Source: Bugulina stolonifera (taxonomy: Eukaryota; Bryozoa; Gymnolaemata; Cheilostomatida; Bugulidae). From it: a stretch of DNA of 64,000 nucleotides. The position numbers were made by a program, and so were the translations under genes. The notes beneath the pieces are model-generated. The model did not search any database, was not told the origin of the DNA, and was given only the letters and a program-made list of their open reading frames with translations. Numbering within the stretch: the stretch's first letter is position 1; each line of letters opens with the position of its first letter. The stretch covers positions 11,615,072 to 11,679,071 of the forward strand of contig OW285189.1 of NCBI GenBank assembly GCA_935421135.1. The letters are read 5' to 3'. Below are positions 22,946 to 35,983 of the stretch, in pieces.

Positions 22946-25900
22946 ATGACTTTCAACTTGATTGGATTAATCACACTTATTGGGCTCCTAATTTTAACTA
23001 CCAAAGTAGAACTTGGTCAGTGTGACTTATCTTGTGGTGGCTCTAATTGTGGTGTTACTACCCAGACTGACTCCTCCAAAGACTCCTGCATCAAACAGAC
23101 TTCTGGGAGCTTAGCTGAGTTGGGCGAGCTATTCTGGGTAAGTCATGACTTGTGATACAATAAATATGGAAGAATCATAAACTAGGCTTTCCCTGTCTGT
23201 ATAATGTCATTAGCTAGTTTATCATGAACTTTTCTCTTTTCTATTCAGTTGAGAGTTCTTTAGTAAAAGAAAATCAAACGACAGCCATAACCACCTTTCA
23301 TTTGGCTATGTGCCAGATGACTAAGATTGTACCATTTTACTACATGTACAATTTATTTGTTGAAAACTATTGATAACTTTTGCTTTGATAAAGCTATGTT
23401 GCAATTTCGGAATCATGTTATCAGTTAATGTGTAATAAGATAAACAGGTATGTTAACAACATAATGTATGTAGATATAATGTACACCTGTAGATATAATG
23501 TACACCTGTAGATATAATGTACATGTAGGTGCACTATAGACATGATATATGTTGTAATATAGATAGATTGATGCTGTAATCTACATGTTGCACACTCAAT
23601 AGTTAATTTTGATAATGGTGTTTTACATGTAATTACAAGGCAGAATCTCAACTTCATGTCCTTCATAATGTTTTTCATGTTTCAGGGAACCGATTCGATA
23701 TTTACTCCTCAAGTGACTGGCAGTAAGTATAACATAACTTTCAATGTATTTCGCTCTCAATAATTAAACAAACACACTACAACACCTAACTTGAACTGAA
23801 TTGCAAAATTAAGAGTTTAAACTGATAACATTTTTGTCGGCTTGCCATCAACATCTCTCAGTGTGTTGGTGGCAAGAGGAATTTCAGCCAGTCCATCAGA
23901 CCTGTTGAATATGGTGACTGAAAATTATTGTCATGCATGTTATCGACCAATGAGGAACTTGTCTACTGGTTTTCTTCTCTTGATATATTACCAATAAAAT
24001 ATAAGCATTGGAGTTTTCCTCTTGTTACCGTGACAGGACGAAGCATTCAATATAGTTTCCATGCAAACGTGTGATGTTAGTAATTGTTACTAATTATTAT
24101 TCCTCAGGTTGTCTGGCGCCACATACAGAGGAGAGTGATCAGGAGAAGATAAATGCATGCCTCTATGCCTACAATATCACTGGAATAGGTATCACCTTAG
24201 TTGACAGCAAGTACCAACTATTCGTTAGATTCACAGTCTTTTCATGTAAGTCATAGTAACCTGTGTGGTATATGAGCTTATCATACACATAGCAGTGGCA
24301 TGTTGTATATGGTAGTATACTTTATATAACTGTATTATATGGTGTATATAGCTTGAAGTCCCATGCTAATAAACAATACAATGTCACAATACCAATGTAC
24401 CACATTACCACAGTGAGTCTCTGATGTGACACAGTATATTGTTTGTTGTGCATACAGACTTTATACAATGCACAATAAATGTAGAGTCCTGGGAAAGGGC
24501 AATGTAGAATACTATTATTCCCATAATGATTCTCATTAGCAGTCTGTAGTTGTCTTTCCTTGTCATAACTACATTGTATCACAAAGTGGTCGGAGTTGCT
24601 CCCTCTCTCTGACTTACATGATTGCATACTAATCCATTATCTCTTTCACAAGTGCTGTAGTAGGCTAACCAGGTTAATTGATGCAGTTATTTGTAACCTA
24701 ATTATTAGCCTATCATATTTATACGGATTAGAAATTCGTGGATTTTTAACTTTTAATTCGGCAGAGGTTGTCCTTTTTGGTATCTCTATATACCGTAGCT
24801 ACAAGATTTGAAGATTTAGGGCAGCAGTTACTAGATGATGATGTTGTCCAGTCATATTCTACCATTCAGTCACATATTCTCAGTACACGCTAGTGTATAC
24901 AGCAAGGTTTTATTTTTCTATGTAGCTAAACCAACTGTTTTATATGATACCTCAAAGTTATCTCGACAGCGGCGCAAATACATATACGTACAAGAGACAA
25001 TTCCAAATTTAGTGTGATGGCATTGACTTTATGCTTATTCTAGGGTATTACGACTAACTAGGAGTTGTCATACTTTTTATTTCACCAATGAGACAGTGGA
25101 ATAGTCATGATAGCCACTGGTCAAACAAACTAAATACTACTAAAACCATAAGCCTTAGTTAGATTAACCTCTAACACACCCACATCGTTTGGCTGAAAGT
25201 CACAGACATGACACCAATTCTTAAATTGCTGTCGGCATTGGTTTGCGTCGTGCAAACATAATTCTGTATTGAATGAACCGTCTTACAATAATCCTGCAAT
25301 GATCAACGGAGGGCACAACTCCCATTTTGTAAACAGACTGGTAGTGCCTACATTTAAAATATCTAGCATTGGCATATACTTTTTCTACAGATAGCAGTTG
25401 TCAATTTCTCCTCAGCCTGAGATCCTTAACAGAGACCTCATCTCCTACCAGCTGCAAATACTATGACATTCAACAGTCCAAAGCGGTAAGTCTATCATAG
25501 GCCTACATGTATGTGAAACCTTTTTGTTTTCAATATCATACCCTATTATTTTTACCAAATTTGTATATCGATTTCGGAAATTTTCCCATGCACCATCCAA
25601 GAAATATTTTGCCCTTAGGCTGTATGATTCAATCCTTGATAGTTGAAAAGAATAAATTTTTTGTAGGTATTTATTTATATTAACAAAGAATATGCACTGA
25701 GTACTTAACCCAGTACATTCTCCCATTTTCTAATATTATAATATTATGGCTTCCAGCTATAACTAAAGTTGAAAAAATTAAGCATTGTGCTCTTTGTCAT
25801 ATAATCTTCATGCTCTTGTATAATAAATCTTGTTGCTGTCTAAAAGAATATCATTGTGTCTATTTTAATTGAGATGTTTCCAGGAGATAATTAAATAAAT

Positions 25901-27919
25901 ATTTATTATTCGCGTTGGCCCCATTTTTATTTGTTTGGTAGGCCTTATGTTGTATAACAGTTTGTAGAATGGCATTAATACATTCATGTACATTGAGAAA
26001 TCAGACTCCAGACTATCATATAATATTTTACTGCAGGTGACTTTCACGGATGAATGTCTCATTGAACTAGTACCAGAAAGTACCTACGATTTAAACATTA
26101 CCAATATAGAAACGAGCTTCCTCAGAATATTCAGATTTTTTACTCCAACTCAACTCAGTGCAGATACAGGTTTGTATTCTAAGGTCGTAATATATTGGTT
26201 TAGGAAAGCGTGTACTTGGTATATCACAGCCGCAATGGGCTTGGTTTTTTGTATTTCACACAAATTTGAAACCGCAGACGCATAGTTATGTTTCCCCATA
26301 GTTAGTAATTACTCTTACTTACTCTTGGGTCTACGATGCTGTGTAATCTTAATCACTCTATGAAATGCATATAATTCATCAACCGATGAATTACATATTA
26401 ATTAACCGATCATGATGTTGATTTTAGAAAACGCTGGACAAGCATCGACCTGGCAACCTCTCATAGCTATCACCATACATGAAGGTTATATAACAGTATA
26501 TATACAGAACCTGCCAAGAAGTAGGAACTCCTACTATGTGTTGCAGCTTAGATATACCAATTCAAAAGGCATTCAGTTAGAAGGACGGTTATCATATTGG
26601 CTGGGCACAGTAAGTTCTATATGTCTATTATGGTGTACATGTCATCCACCTGCCCCGTAATTCAACTCGATAGATGATAAGACTATTTGTAGAGCTGGTG
26701 GCCCTCTTATGGGCAATGCTGATATCTTCTAAGTATATTAGTTGTTCCTTAATACTATCCATGTGTGGATTGGAAGTTGTGCTCTCTTAATTACATCAGA
26801 TTTACCAGTCTCACATTTACCATATTTACAAGTTTACCTACATGGTTTTACTTGGGTATGTTACAAGTTTGAAAGTTGGGAAGTAAAGGTGTTTGTTTAC
26901 TCTACCAGGCAGCATGACACAATTATTATTAAATGAACAAAATATTCTTGTTCCTGCTTTGCTAAGGTTTTCATGCCGTTTACAATAGCCTCATATTCAA
27001 ATGTACCCCTTCCAGCATTAGCTGCACTGAAATCCTTACATAATTATATGTTTACGATGGAAGTCAGCTTTGGTGTAAACGTTTGAATGACGTAATGCAA
27101 CATTTTTATCATATTTTCTCACAGTTTTATCATGTTAGGATGTAAGACGCTCTGGGCTATAGGATGATTCTATTCACTGTCACTGGATTATCACAATAAA
27201 AGTTTAAGTTTTTTGTGATTTGTGGAATATTCAAACGACTGACTTGTGCACTCAATGTTCAACAATTATTGTATCATAGGTGTTTCTAGTCTATTTATAG
27301 CTGTATGAGCATCCTCTACCCGAATGCTAGTGTAGTATAGCCTGTAGGTTTGTACCCAACTTGGTCGATTTATTACGTAATATATTTTGTTATCTCCACC
27401 TATGAATTCTCCGGTAATTGTGTTTTTGCACTATTCACAATAGGCATGCAAAAACATAATTTGTTTTTGAATTTCCCTATTCATGATTGTTGCTCAGTAT
27501 CTATATTTAAATTTTGCAAAGAAAGGACGTAGCAGGAGTAGTTAATATACCAAAGTGTTTGGTTAATAAAATATTTACGTAAAGTAATTCCCTACTTGAT
27601 TAGTGCTGTTCAATACACATATGCATGAATATATTAACTGTTGTATTTTTTCTCCAGTCTGATGAATCTGTAACGTGGCGCAATCCCGGCGCTGGACCAG
27701 GCAATTTATATATCCTTAAGTGTGAGAATCAGCCAAAGGGCGACCGCTATTCTGATCCAAATGATTCCCACAACTGTAGATCACAGCAGCATTATAGTAT
27801 CGATTTCTCCGAAGTTCTCACTAGCCAGCCTAACCTAAGTGCTACTGAGACCATGGCTTCATCCACCACTGATGGTAACTACATGACTTCTTCTACAATA
27901 CCGTCTTTTGTGATTGTAC
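22946..27919 (+). CDS. IL-17R-like gene: signal peptide and ectodomain
   Basis: The ATG at 22946 starts MTFNLIGLITLIGLLILTT, a clear signal peptide followed by VELGQCDLSCGG. The ectodomain has about a dozen Cys (CDLSCGGSNCGV, SCLAPHT, NACLYAY, SSCQF, TSCKYYD, DECLIEL, KCENQ, HNCRSQ) and beta-rich stretches (YITVYIQNLP, YYVLQLRYTN) compatible with fibronectin-III-like modules. N-glycosylation sequons are visible (NIT twice, NLS). Exon 27658-27919 has two possible donors. Only the GTGACC after GTAC keeps the reading frame with the transmembrane exon, so I used it. Confidence 0.78.
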
Positions 27920-30900
27920 GTGACCTATCCATTTGGTGTGCTCCAAAATTTCTCTATTCCATCAGCAATATGAAGTCAAGTTACCTCATACGCATATAAC
28001 AATTATATTTAGGTCTATCATAAATTATAAACTGACTTCTGGTGATTTCGAAAGCAGTGTATAGTCCGAGATGGACTTTTAACCTTGACCTTGCCTAACA
28101 GGTGAAGGCACAATAGATTATTGAATAGAGACCTTTTAATGGTCTTGCTAAGCGCATCATGCTAATGTGAAGATTTTTCAGATATCAAGTGAATTAGTCG
28201 CTGCGAACTTGAAACCAAAATTGAGTGGATGGTTCATATGCAAATTCTTACCAAAACTGAATTTTATTCTTTATCAACCAATTAGTGATAAGTTACAGTC
28301 GTCGTGTAGACAAAACTGTAACGTTTGACCAGCTTGATTGACTCACGCTGTCAGGTTTTCTCACTGGCACTCTATTATTAGTCTGGTCTCTAGTGTGTCT
28401 TCGTTTTTATTATTTAACTGTTTTACATTCAGAATCCCAATCCTTGTATCTTTTTATCTGGCCTGATGTCATATACCAGTCTACGACTTACCTCGCAACC
28501 ACCTGCTTGTGAAGTATAATATACACTTTATATGTGGTATAGTATATACCCATGTACAACTACCTTGCAGATAATGTCGTGTCTAGAAGTAAAAGTGACA
28601 AGGGACCACAGATACAGGAGCTCTATATTCTAATAGGAACCATATGTGGAGTTATCTTTCTTGCTTTGGTAGTCTTTGTTATACTATTCCTGTACTTTAG
28701 AAGGAGGCAGGGGTCTGGTAAGTAATTAACTCTTTCTCTCTCTGTCATCGTTGGTTCCCATGCTAAATTATATCGTATGTACATGTATATTTTGAAATTT
28801 AGTAGACAACATAGTATTACATACATAGAAATGTACTACCAAAATGAGAATTCTTTTCTCGATTGTTGCATTATAAATAAACACTTGTTGTATACAAACC
28901 CGTAATATGCAAGTCATAATTGTATTTTTTCAAGAAAATTATAGAAAATGTTACAACGCTTGTGTTATCAAATTGGTGCTGCTAGGCCATTTTGAAAACC
29001 ACTCGTCGTATTATATCATGTGTTAAAAAGTTGAAGATAGAGAATCAAAAGTGTAGTTGACCTAAATATACAACATAGGATAGTTTTTCTAATATTATAC
29101 ATAGACTACTACATGTATATAGAATATAATACATGTATACTTATTGCATCTATATAACTATGATGGTATACATGTAGGTGCACTGACTACACGTTTCTCT
29201 GGTGGTAATATATATAGTGATGATGTCCTCTTTGAAGAGGGTAAGTGGGGATAATTTGTGTTTAGTCCTATAGCCTATATTGGTGAGCTTGGGCCATTCA
29301 TGTATTAACTGAAACCCAATACTATGGGACTGTATGAAGCTGATAACATTCTAGTGTTTATTAAATGTTTTAAAAGTTAATTATCTTTATTCAACCACAC
29401 ACCTTATACCTATTGTCTTATTTATCATCATTATCAATGGCTTGGATTGAATAAGTTGATCAAATTTTGAAACATCACCAATCCAAGAATCTGAGATATA
29501 AATGGGTTTGTAAATACCTGAATACTTAGTACTTACTATATTCCGGTTTTTTAGGTCTTCTTTACTTTTTGTTATTGAGTAGATAGAGACTTTGTGAAAG
29601 TGGACACTTGGTGTGAGCAGTTTCACAACTGTAAATTGTGATTCCACTTTTGTTTAGATCTAAAAGGTCTTCCACCAACTGTACTTCTCCTGTACTCTTA
29701 CGACTGCCAGCAACACTTGGCCTGTGTGCAATCGTTGGCTCTGCTGCTGCAGAACGCACTTGGCTGTTCTGTCATGGCTGACTTCTGGGCTACTCAGGAG
29801 ATAGCTGAGAGGGGTATGTCTAACTTGTACTTTACAATGTTGTACTTTCTTATTGTTAAAACCTGTTTCTACGATTATGGATATTTTAGCAAGGAATTTA
29901 TTTTTGAGCAGTCATGTCATGATGTTCTGCACTTGAGCTGAATGAATCAAATTCTAGCATTTGCTGGCCTTTGGGGTTTCATCACTGTTGGTTTCGACAT
30001 TGGGTATTAGGCATTGCTGTACTGCAATACTTGCCTTATGATGCTGTTCAACCATTTTAGGGTGGAGTATCATGCCTTCGTTACCTACCATCCTATCCTA
30101 TGTTAACATCAAGGCTGACAACCTATATAGTGTATATAATATACATATACTACATGTAGTTACTATATTCACAGTACATGTATTCACTATGTAATATACA
30201 TGTACTGTCTAACTTCTATTAAAATATCTCTGCTGTATATCAGATCATGTTTCATCATTCATCTATCCAATTCATATGATCAATAGGTGACAATAGACCC
30301 CAATCATCAATTAGTAGTCATCCTAGTGGCGTATATTAGCGTATTGGAATTCATTATTGGATGGTATATTCACCGTGTAGGCCGAGATGGAAAAGGCCAA
30401 CATTTTTTTCAGATAGGGCATTATATTTTGATCTCCATCCATTATGTGCTCCTGTAGATGCTTTGTGAATTACCTATGAAATACTAATCGAAGTTAACGG
30501 CATGGGGGAGGGCTATTTTCCTGGCCGCAGTGCAATTTTCGGAAAGCACAGCTACCCTGCCTAGTATAACTTACACTTACTTTGATGGGAATGATGCTAT
30601 AAGGATGAATAATATACCAAAATATAGCTCTAATGGTTAACTAACTTTTGTTAGAAGCAAACTGAGTGCATTGTCTGGTCGGATTTAATATGGACAGTTT
30701 ATTTGCCTATCTTTCACTCCCCAAATGCTTTCACTGAATCCCCAGGCCTACATTGTGTTATATGGAGTGTGAGAATTCCCGCTATGTAGCAACCCTGATT
30801 CCACATAACATCAAGAAATAGAACTCATCGACTTGGTATTTTACTTCTCAAAACAAGTGGTTTGGTTTAGGGGTGTGGCTATGTTATAAGGCCACACATT

Positions 30901-33900
30901 ATGGGACCTGTAAGACTCCGTGATATGCACAAATTTAGTTTGAAGTACTTTGATTGTGCAGTAGAAAATTATTCGTAGTCAAGAAGAAGATTATTTAACT
31001 ATCACACTTAATGACGTAACAATTTGTACTGCCGACTCCATTTCAGCTCCTAAAGCACGGCGTGACGTGGTCAATGGTCACTCCTACAGGAAATGCAGGA
31101 TAATATTGTATCACTGTGCCCTTATCTGTTCACACCATCTCATCCTCATGCAGGGTGTGACTTTGGTTGTTTTGTTAAATGAATGAGTTAGTTTTTGTTG
31201 CTATTCAATTAAGGGAGTGTAGGTTGTGTAACTATACTCAATAGATGCTGGTCTGATTGATTTAACTCATTAAATAGCTACTTTCTTCTAGGTAACTTGG
31301 CTTTCTTTTAAACTCTGGAAATATGCTATATGTTTTTATCGCGTCATGGATTTTGTTTTATTTTGCTAGGTACACTAAAATGATAAAAAAACATGTACGG
31401 TACTTGTGCAAATTGTTAAGTGTAAAAAATGGAACCTCTAATATTGTGGTGAGGATAAGTTTCTGATGATTGGCATGCAGTAATGTTAACATTTAACCTT
31501 AGAAGATTTGATAATCTAACCTCTAGACTCAAGAGGATTATCGGGCTTCCCGTAGTTTGCATTAAGTCATGCACAGTTTGACATGCGTATTCATGCTATA
31601 TGAGCTGGTGAGCAGCAGCCGTGGCCTAGTGGTTAAAATCCCTGAATCCCTATCCTGTAAGGGTCATTGGTGGTGTTATGAACAGCTCCTGTACCACATA
31701 CCAGTATGCATTTGCCATGCAGGTGAATATCCCAGCTCTACCTCAAATTAGAAACAATGCAAATTCTAGTTTTCTTACTTGAGATTAGTGACTGGAAGTT
31801 AAACCAGATAAGTTTTTTAGTTACATGTACCTGGTTACTGAATAACTGCCTAAAAAAACTATTGCGAGAATTCATGCTTATGGGAGTTGTCCCCTTTTTT
31901 TGTGAGTGCACAACTCCAAAATATTATTAGCAGCTCATATTAATCATGTTTTTAATTAATGCATATAGCTGCTCTTTCCATGAGCAGAGCAAAGATACCA
32001 TCTAAATAACTGTTCCAACTTTTTCTCCATGTACTGGTTTATTCATATAAATTTAACTACCATTTACATGTTTGGTTTTTTTTGACAATTGATAGCAATA
32101 TGAGTAAACAGCTCATTGGTGGAATCTGACCCTATGGTTTATATTCTGTTATCGTGTGACATGTTTTAATGAAAATGATCTAACTATGCTGAATAAGGGT
32201 CCTACTTCTATATGATATTACATAATAGTAGACTCTATACCAGTTTTACCTGCAGTGGTTAGTAGGTAAGGTAGCATAACTTTGGTATATATACATGTAG
32301 TGTGGTACAGGAGATGTCAAAGGCTTTCCTAACATCACTAGTGAACCAGACAGGATAAGAACCTTTTAGTTGTTACCTAATACACTTATTCTGTAGACCT
32401 AATATTAGAATGATGCAGTAATATTATAATATATGTTTGCAGGGATACACATGTGGCTGCAGCATAAAATAGCCACAGCCAACTATGTGATAGTTGTGTG
32501 CTCTACTGGTGCAAGGTTCAAGAGTGTAGCCACCCGAAGAGCACTGCTTGATGAGGTAGGTTCACAGACTTTGTAGTTTTGTTTCCAAGGAATTTATTTT
32601 CGAGCAGCCAGTGACTTGGTCTCACCTCATCTCATATAAAGTGTATACATGTAGCTCAAACCCCTTTGGTAACACATTGGGTATCATTTCATAGCTGGCA
32701 ACTGCATATAAGTGCAATACTAACTTGGTTGTGACATAGGCCTACATTATATACAGTAGATTCTCAGTATCATCCAGTAGTCTATCCAGGTGGTTATGTA
32801 GGCTGGTGAGGCCGCCCAGGCTACATTAGGTCATATGTTTATACAACAGTTCATCTAAACACGGGTACCACAAGTCTACTTCATTCATTTCCAACAATAG
32901 ATTGAATCGAATAGGAATGGCGTTACAGTCAGACATCGAGCGTTTTTTGTAGTTCACTGAGAACCTGTTTTCATAGTAGGAGCCGATTGTAAGAATCTAT
33001 TCAGGTATTATTTCTATTATGTTTTTTTATCGGCAGTTATTGTTGGAGTATAATGTTTGGAATTTATTGTGACTATCCCTGAAACCGGAAAACGTAGGCG
33101 GGTATTAAAAGTTGTTGATTAAAGTTTGAATGAAGAAAAAGCCGGTTTCTTGATATCGCATGTAAAGGCGGTTCGCATATCACATACCTGTGACGGTTAT
33201 GTCATACATGGTGCATGAAGCGTCATCGTATCTCTTTCACCGGAGAATATACTGGGGTAACTCCTGACTTTCTCAAGTAATGTATCTGTTTTATGATCAG
33301 CATCTCCTTCCAGATAATCTGCTCAATGACATTCAGTGTCACTTGAAGGGACTACCTGGAGTTGTCATTCCTTCATAGTTGATCTAAAGAGAAAGTCAAA
33401 TATGATAGATGATATATAATGATTGTATTATTACATATCAACTTTAGGGTTTAAGCCACACATGGTACTATACAAATTAACTGGCATAAACATCTAATGA
33501 CAAAGGGGATAACTCCAAGCCAGTGAAAATTCTTTGCTACAAGTATGACTTGTGTAGATATGAGCCTAAATTCAAAACTCATTGCTGCTTGCAGTCATGT
33601 ACCCTTCTACATGAGTCAAACTAAACCATAGGCATGTATAGCAGGTGCTAGAAACCATAGACATGTATTGCAGGTGCTAGAGACCATAGGCATGTATTAT
33701 AGCAGGTGCTAGAGACCCATAAAATCAGTAGATGATGCATCTACTGTGTGTATTGTGTGCCCTAACCAAGGAGTGTGTGTTATCGCATCATCTACTCAGT
33801 TTACATACAGCTCTATGAGCATTCTATGGTAGTGTATTACACAGCAGTAGCATTCCTACAAATGTGACTGTGAGACAAAAGGTATTATAGTTGATAATTA

Positions 33901-35983
33901 TGGGCGTAGTCTTTAGTAACTGGCTTACCTGTAGTTACCTGTATACTACAGTTTTACAATGTATGAACTTCAGGAGAGACCCATTTAATATAACGCTTTT
34001 CAAACAGTGTATTCCAATGTTATACATATTTACACAACAACTACAAACTTGCCATTTCTGTATCAGATTACCTCATTACTAATCCACAATGGTTGTGCTA
34101 ATGAATGCTACTTCTCCCATAGTTGGCTATTATTATGATTTTGTATAATTTTAGTACTTAATACAGTTATTACTTAGTAGATAATTAGTGTAAAGTGAAA
34201 ATAAATGGAATATTCTGTTAGTCCTGGTTTACAACTTATTACAGTTATAGTAAGGTGGCTTCCCTCTCTCTCCAGATGACATGTAGCCTATCATGTGCAT
34301 TGGTTACAACTGAACTGTCCACTTGAGTTTGCAACAAGTTGATGGATAAACATTCAAGTTGACCGATCATTATTTTCAATTCAGATGCTTGTGAACTTTG
34401 ATTTGGATGATGCAACGAGCTTAGAGGTTTTCATTTTACTGATGTCTGATTTTCTTACCAATGTTTGTGAGCCATACTGCCATGTGTTCAAGTAGTAGTC
34501 ACCATTGCAGTCTCATATCCACCTCTTGTTTATGTTCTTTCAGACGGCAGATGATGCTTATGTTGCTGCCATGGAAATGTTGCAGTCACGCGCTGATACT
34601 GGGGGTAATCAGAAACTGGCTGTCTACTTTGACTACTCGGGTGAGTCTGACGTCCCCGTGCTGCTGGAGAATTGGCAGCGATACAGACTGATGCAGGACG
34701 TGCATTCGCTCATCTCCACAATTCTAGATATCTACACCAAAGGTGATGGCGCGGTGAATAAATCTACGACAGAGCATGAGCAGATTTATATCGACACTCT
34801 GCAGGAGAAGATAAACACTGCAAAAACCTACATGCTAAACAAACCAGATTGGTTTCATGCCAACCTCCAGCCTTCCCTAAAGAATAACCACACTGGGCAA
34901 GATTCTACACAGAACACTTCGTCTTCCAAGCCATTAGCCTTGGTAACTGTAGAACGCAATAGACATAGGTCCAACTCTCCAACATCCGAGGTTCAACTAG
35001 ATAAAGTGGATGGTGGTGTGCGTAACTCTAATACTAGAGTCTTGTGTCCACCAATCAACTCTCTCGCGAGCCTACAGATCCATAAACCAGTTTCTCCTGT
35101 AAATACGGGTGTGTGCAGTCTCAGCCTATACTCATCTAGTCTGGAGGACTTGGAGCACGATATTAATTTTATTCTTCACCCTAGCTTACCTAACAAATCT
35201 ATAGCTTTCTCCACTGCTCATCACGTATCTGGTTTCCTACCAGAGATCTACCCCTCAGGAAATGACACAAGCTCCACCCACGCTGCCGATATTCCTCAAA
35301 TACCAATGCTCAAGCGCTTCTCTAAACACCATTACGATTACTCATCATTAGACTCTGATACGTCTTCACAACAGGTAAGGTTTACTCATATCGACATCGT
35401 GTAGCTGTGTCTAGCTCTATACACCGTGTAGATGTATCATGGACACACTAATGTGTAGACGTACATGTGTACACACGTGTACACATGTACGTGTACACAT
35501 GTACGTCTACACATGTCTAGTTTTAGTAGTTTGGTATTTGTGAATCAATATGTTTTACTATCACAGACATTCAACTATATAGGTCTATAATAATATAAAA
35601 CGTTGCATTGATTTGTGGAATGATAGCACAAGAAAAGGACTTGCATGCATAAATTGTATAATTTGCATGTATTTGTAATGTCTGCATGTCAGTGACCTAA
35701 ATGTGAAAGCTTACATGCATCTGACATAAAATTATTACATGTGTTTGACTTAGCTATGGATTCCGATTCAGTAGATGCAGGATTAGTGTTATACTAAGTA
35801 TATGCAAGCTCTCACAACTTACCTTAGACTTTATAATATGGTTATAGGTACATTACAGCATGCAGTTATTGAATATTATAGATCATAATATATCTGCCTA
35901 AATTTATCTGTTTTCGAATTTTCAACTCACTTTACAATGCCATCTCTATATTTTAGGGAAGTTCTAGTGGTGAAGGTGTGTAA
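22946..35983 (+). CDS. IL-17-receptor-like single-pass protein with SEFIR domain, complete
   Basis: Thirteen exons give one frame of about 791 codons: 22946-23137, 23686-23722, 24108-24245, 25391-25485, 26037-26169, 26428-26609, 27658-27919, 28571-28717, 29178-29240, 29658-29813, 32443-32555, 34544-35374 and 35957-35983 (stop TAA). Layout: signal peptide (1-25), ectodomain (to about 363), transmembrane helix (about 364-386), SEFIR domain (about 420-560) and a Ser/Thr-rich tail. SEFIR domains mediate homotypic binding between IL-17 receptors and the adaptor Act1/CIKS. The overall plan is that of an IL-17 receptor. The ectodomain is too diverged for me to name its folds. Introns hold no other gene apart from the repeats listed. 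Confidence 0.87.
23458..23527. repeat. Short tandem repeat, about 19-bp unit, 3 copies
   Basis: GTAGATATAATGTACACCT is repeated in the first intron of the IL-17R-like gene, with the third copy slightly altered. Confidence 0.75.
28571..35983 (+). CDS. IL-17R-like gene: transmembrane helix, SEFIR domain and tail
   Basis: Exon 28571-28717 encodes the helix LYILIGTICGVIFLALVVFV followed by the stop-transfer FRRRQ. The SEFIR domain starts in exon 29658-29813 with TVLLLYSYDCQQHLACVQSL, where family members read 'isYS.D...H...V..La'. It continues with VMADFWATQEIAERG (conserved D.W), then WLQHKIATANYVIVVCSTGA, and ends in exon 34544-35374 with KLAVYFDYSGESDVPVLLEN. This last large exon also encodes the disordered tail (DSDTSSQQ near its end). 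The final exon is only nine codons (GSSSGEGV, stop). The nearest clear AATAAA is about 1 kb downstream (near 36980). Confidence 0.88.
31610..31760 (+). mobile_element. tRNA-related SINE fragment
   Basis: AGCAGCCGTGGCCTAGTGGT contains an excellent A box (TGGCCTAGTGG) and resembles the head of the SINE at 45735-45900. The B box is weak or lost. It lies in the intron between SEFIR exons 29658-29813 and 32443-32555. Confidence 0.45.
33625..33718. repeat. Minisatellite, about 31-33-bp unit, 3 copies
   Basis: ACCATAGGCATGTATAGCAG followed by GTGCTAGA is repeated three times with small changes, in the intron before exon 34544-35374. Confidence 0.75.
35453..35512. repeat. Perfect 22-bp inverted repeat (cruciform-prone)
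   Basis: The arm at 35453-35474 (begins GTGTAGACGTACATG) is the exact reverse complement of 35491-35512. The 16-bp spacer is itself made of GTGTACAC-like palindromes, so the whole 60 bp alternates purine and pyrimidine heavily. It sits 78 bp downstream of the 35374 splice donor, in the last intron of the IL-17R-like gene. Confidence 0.9.
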
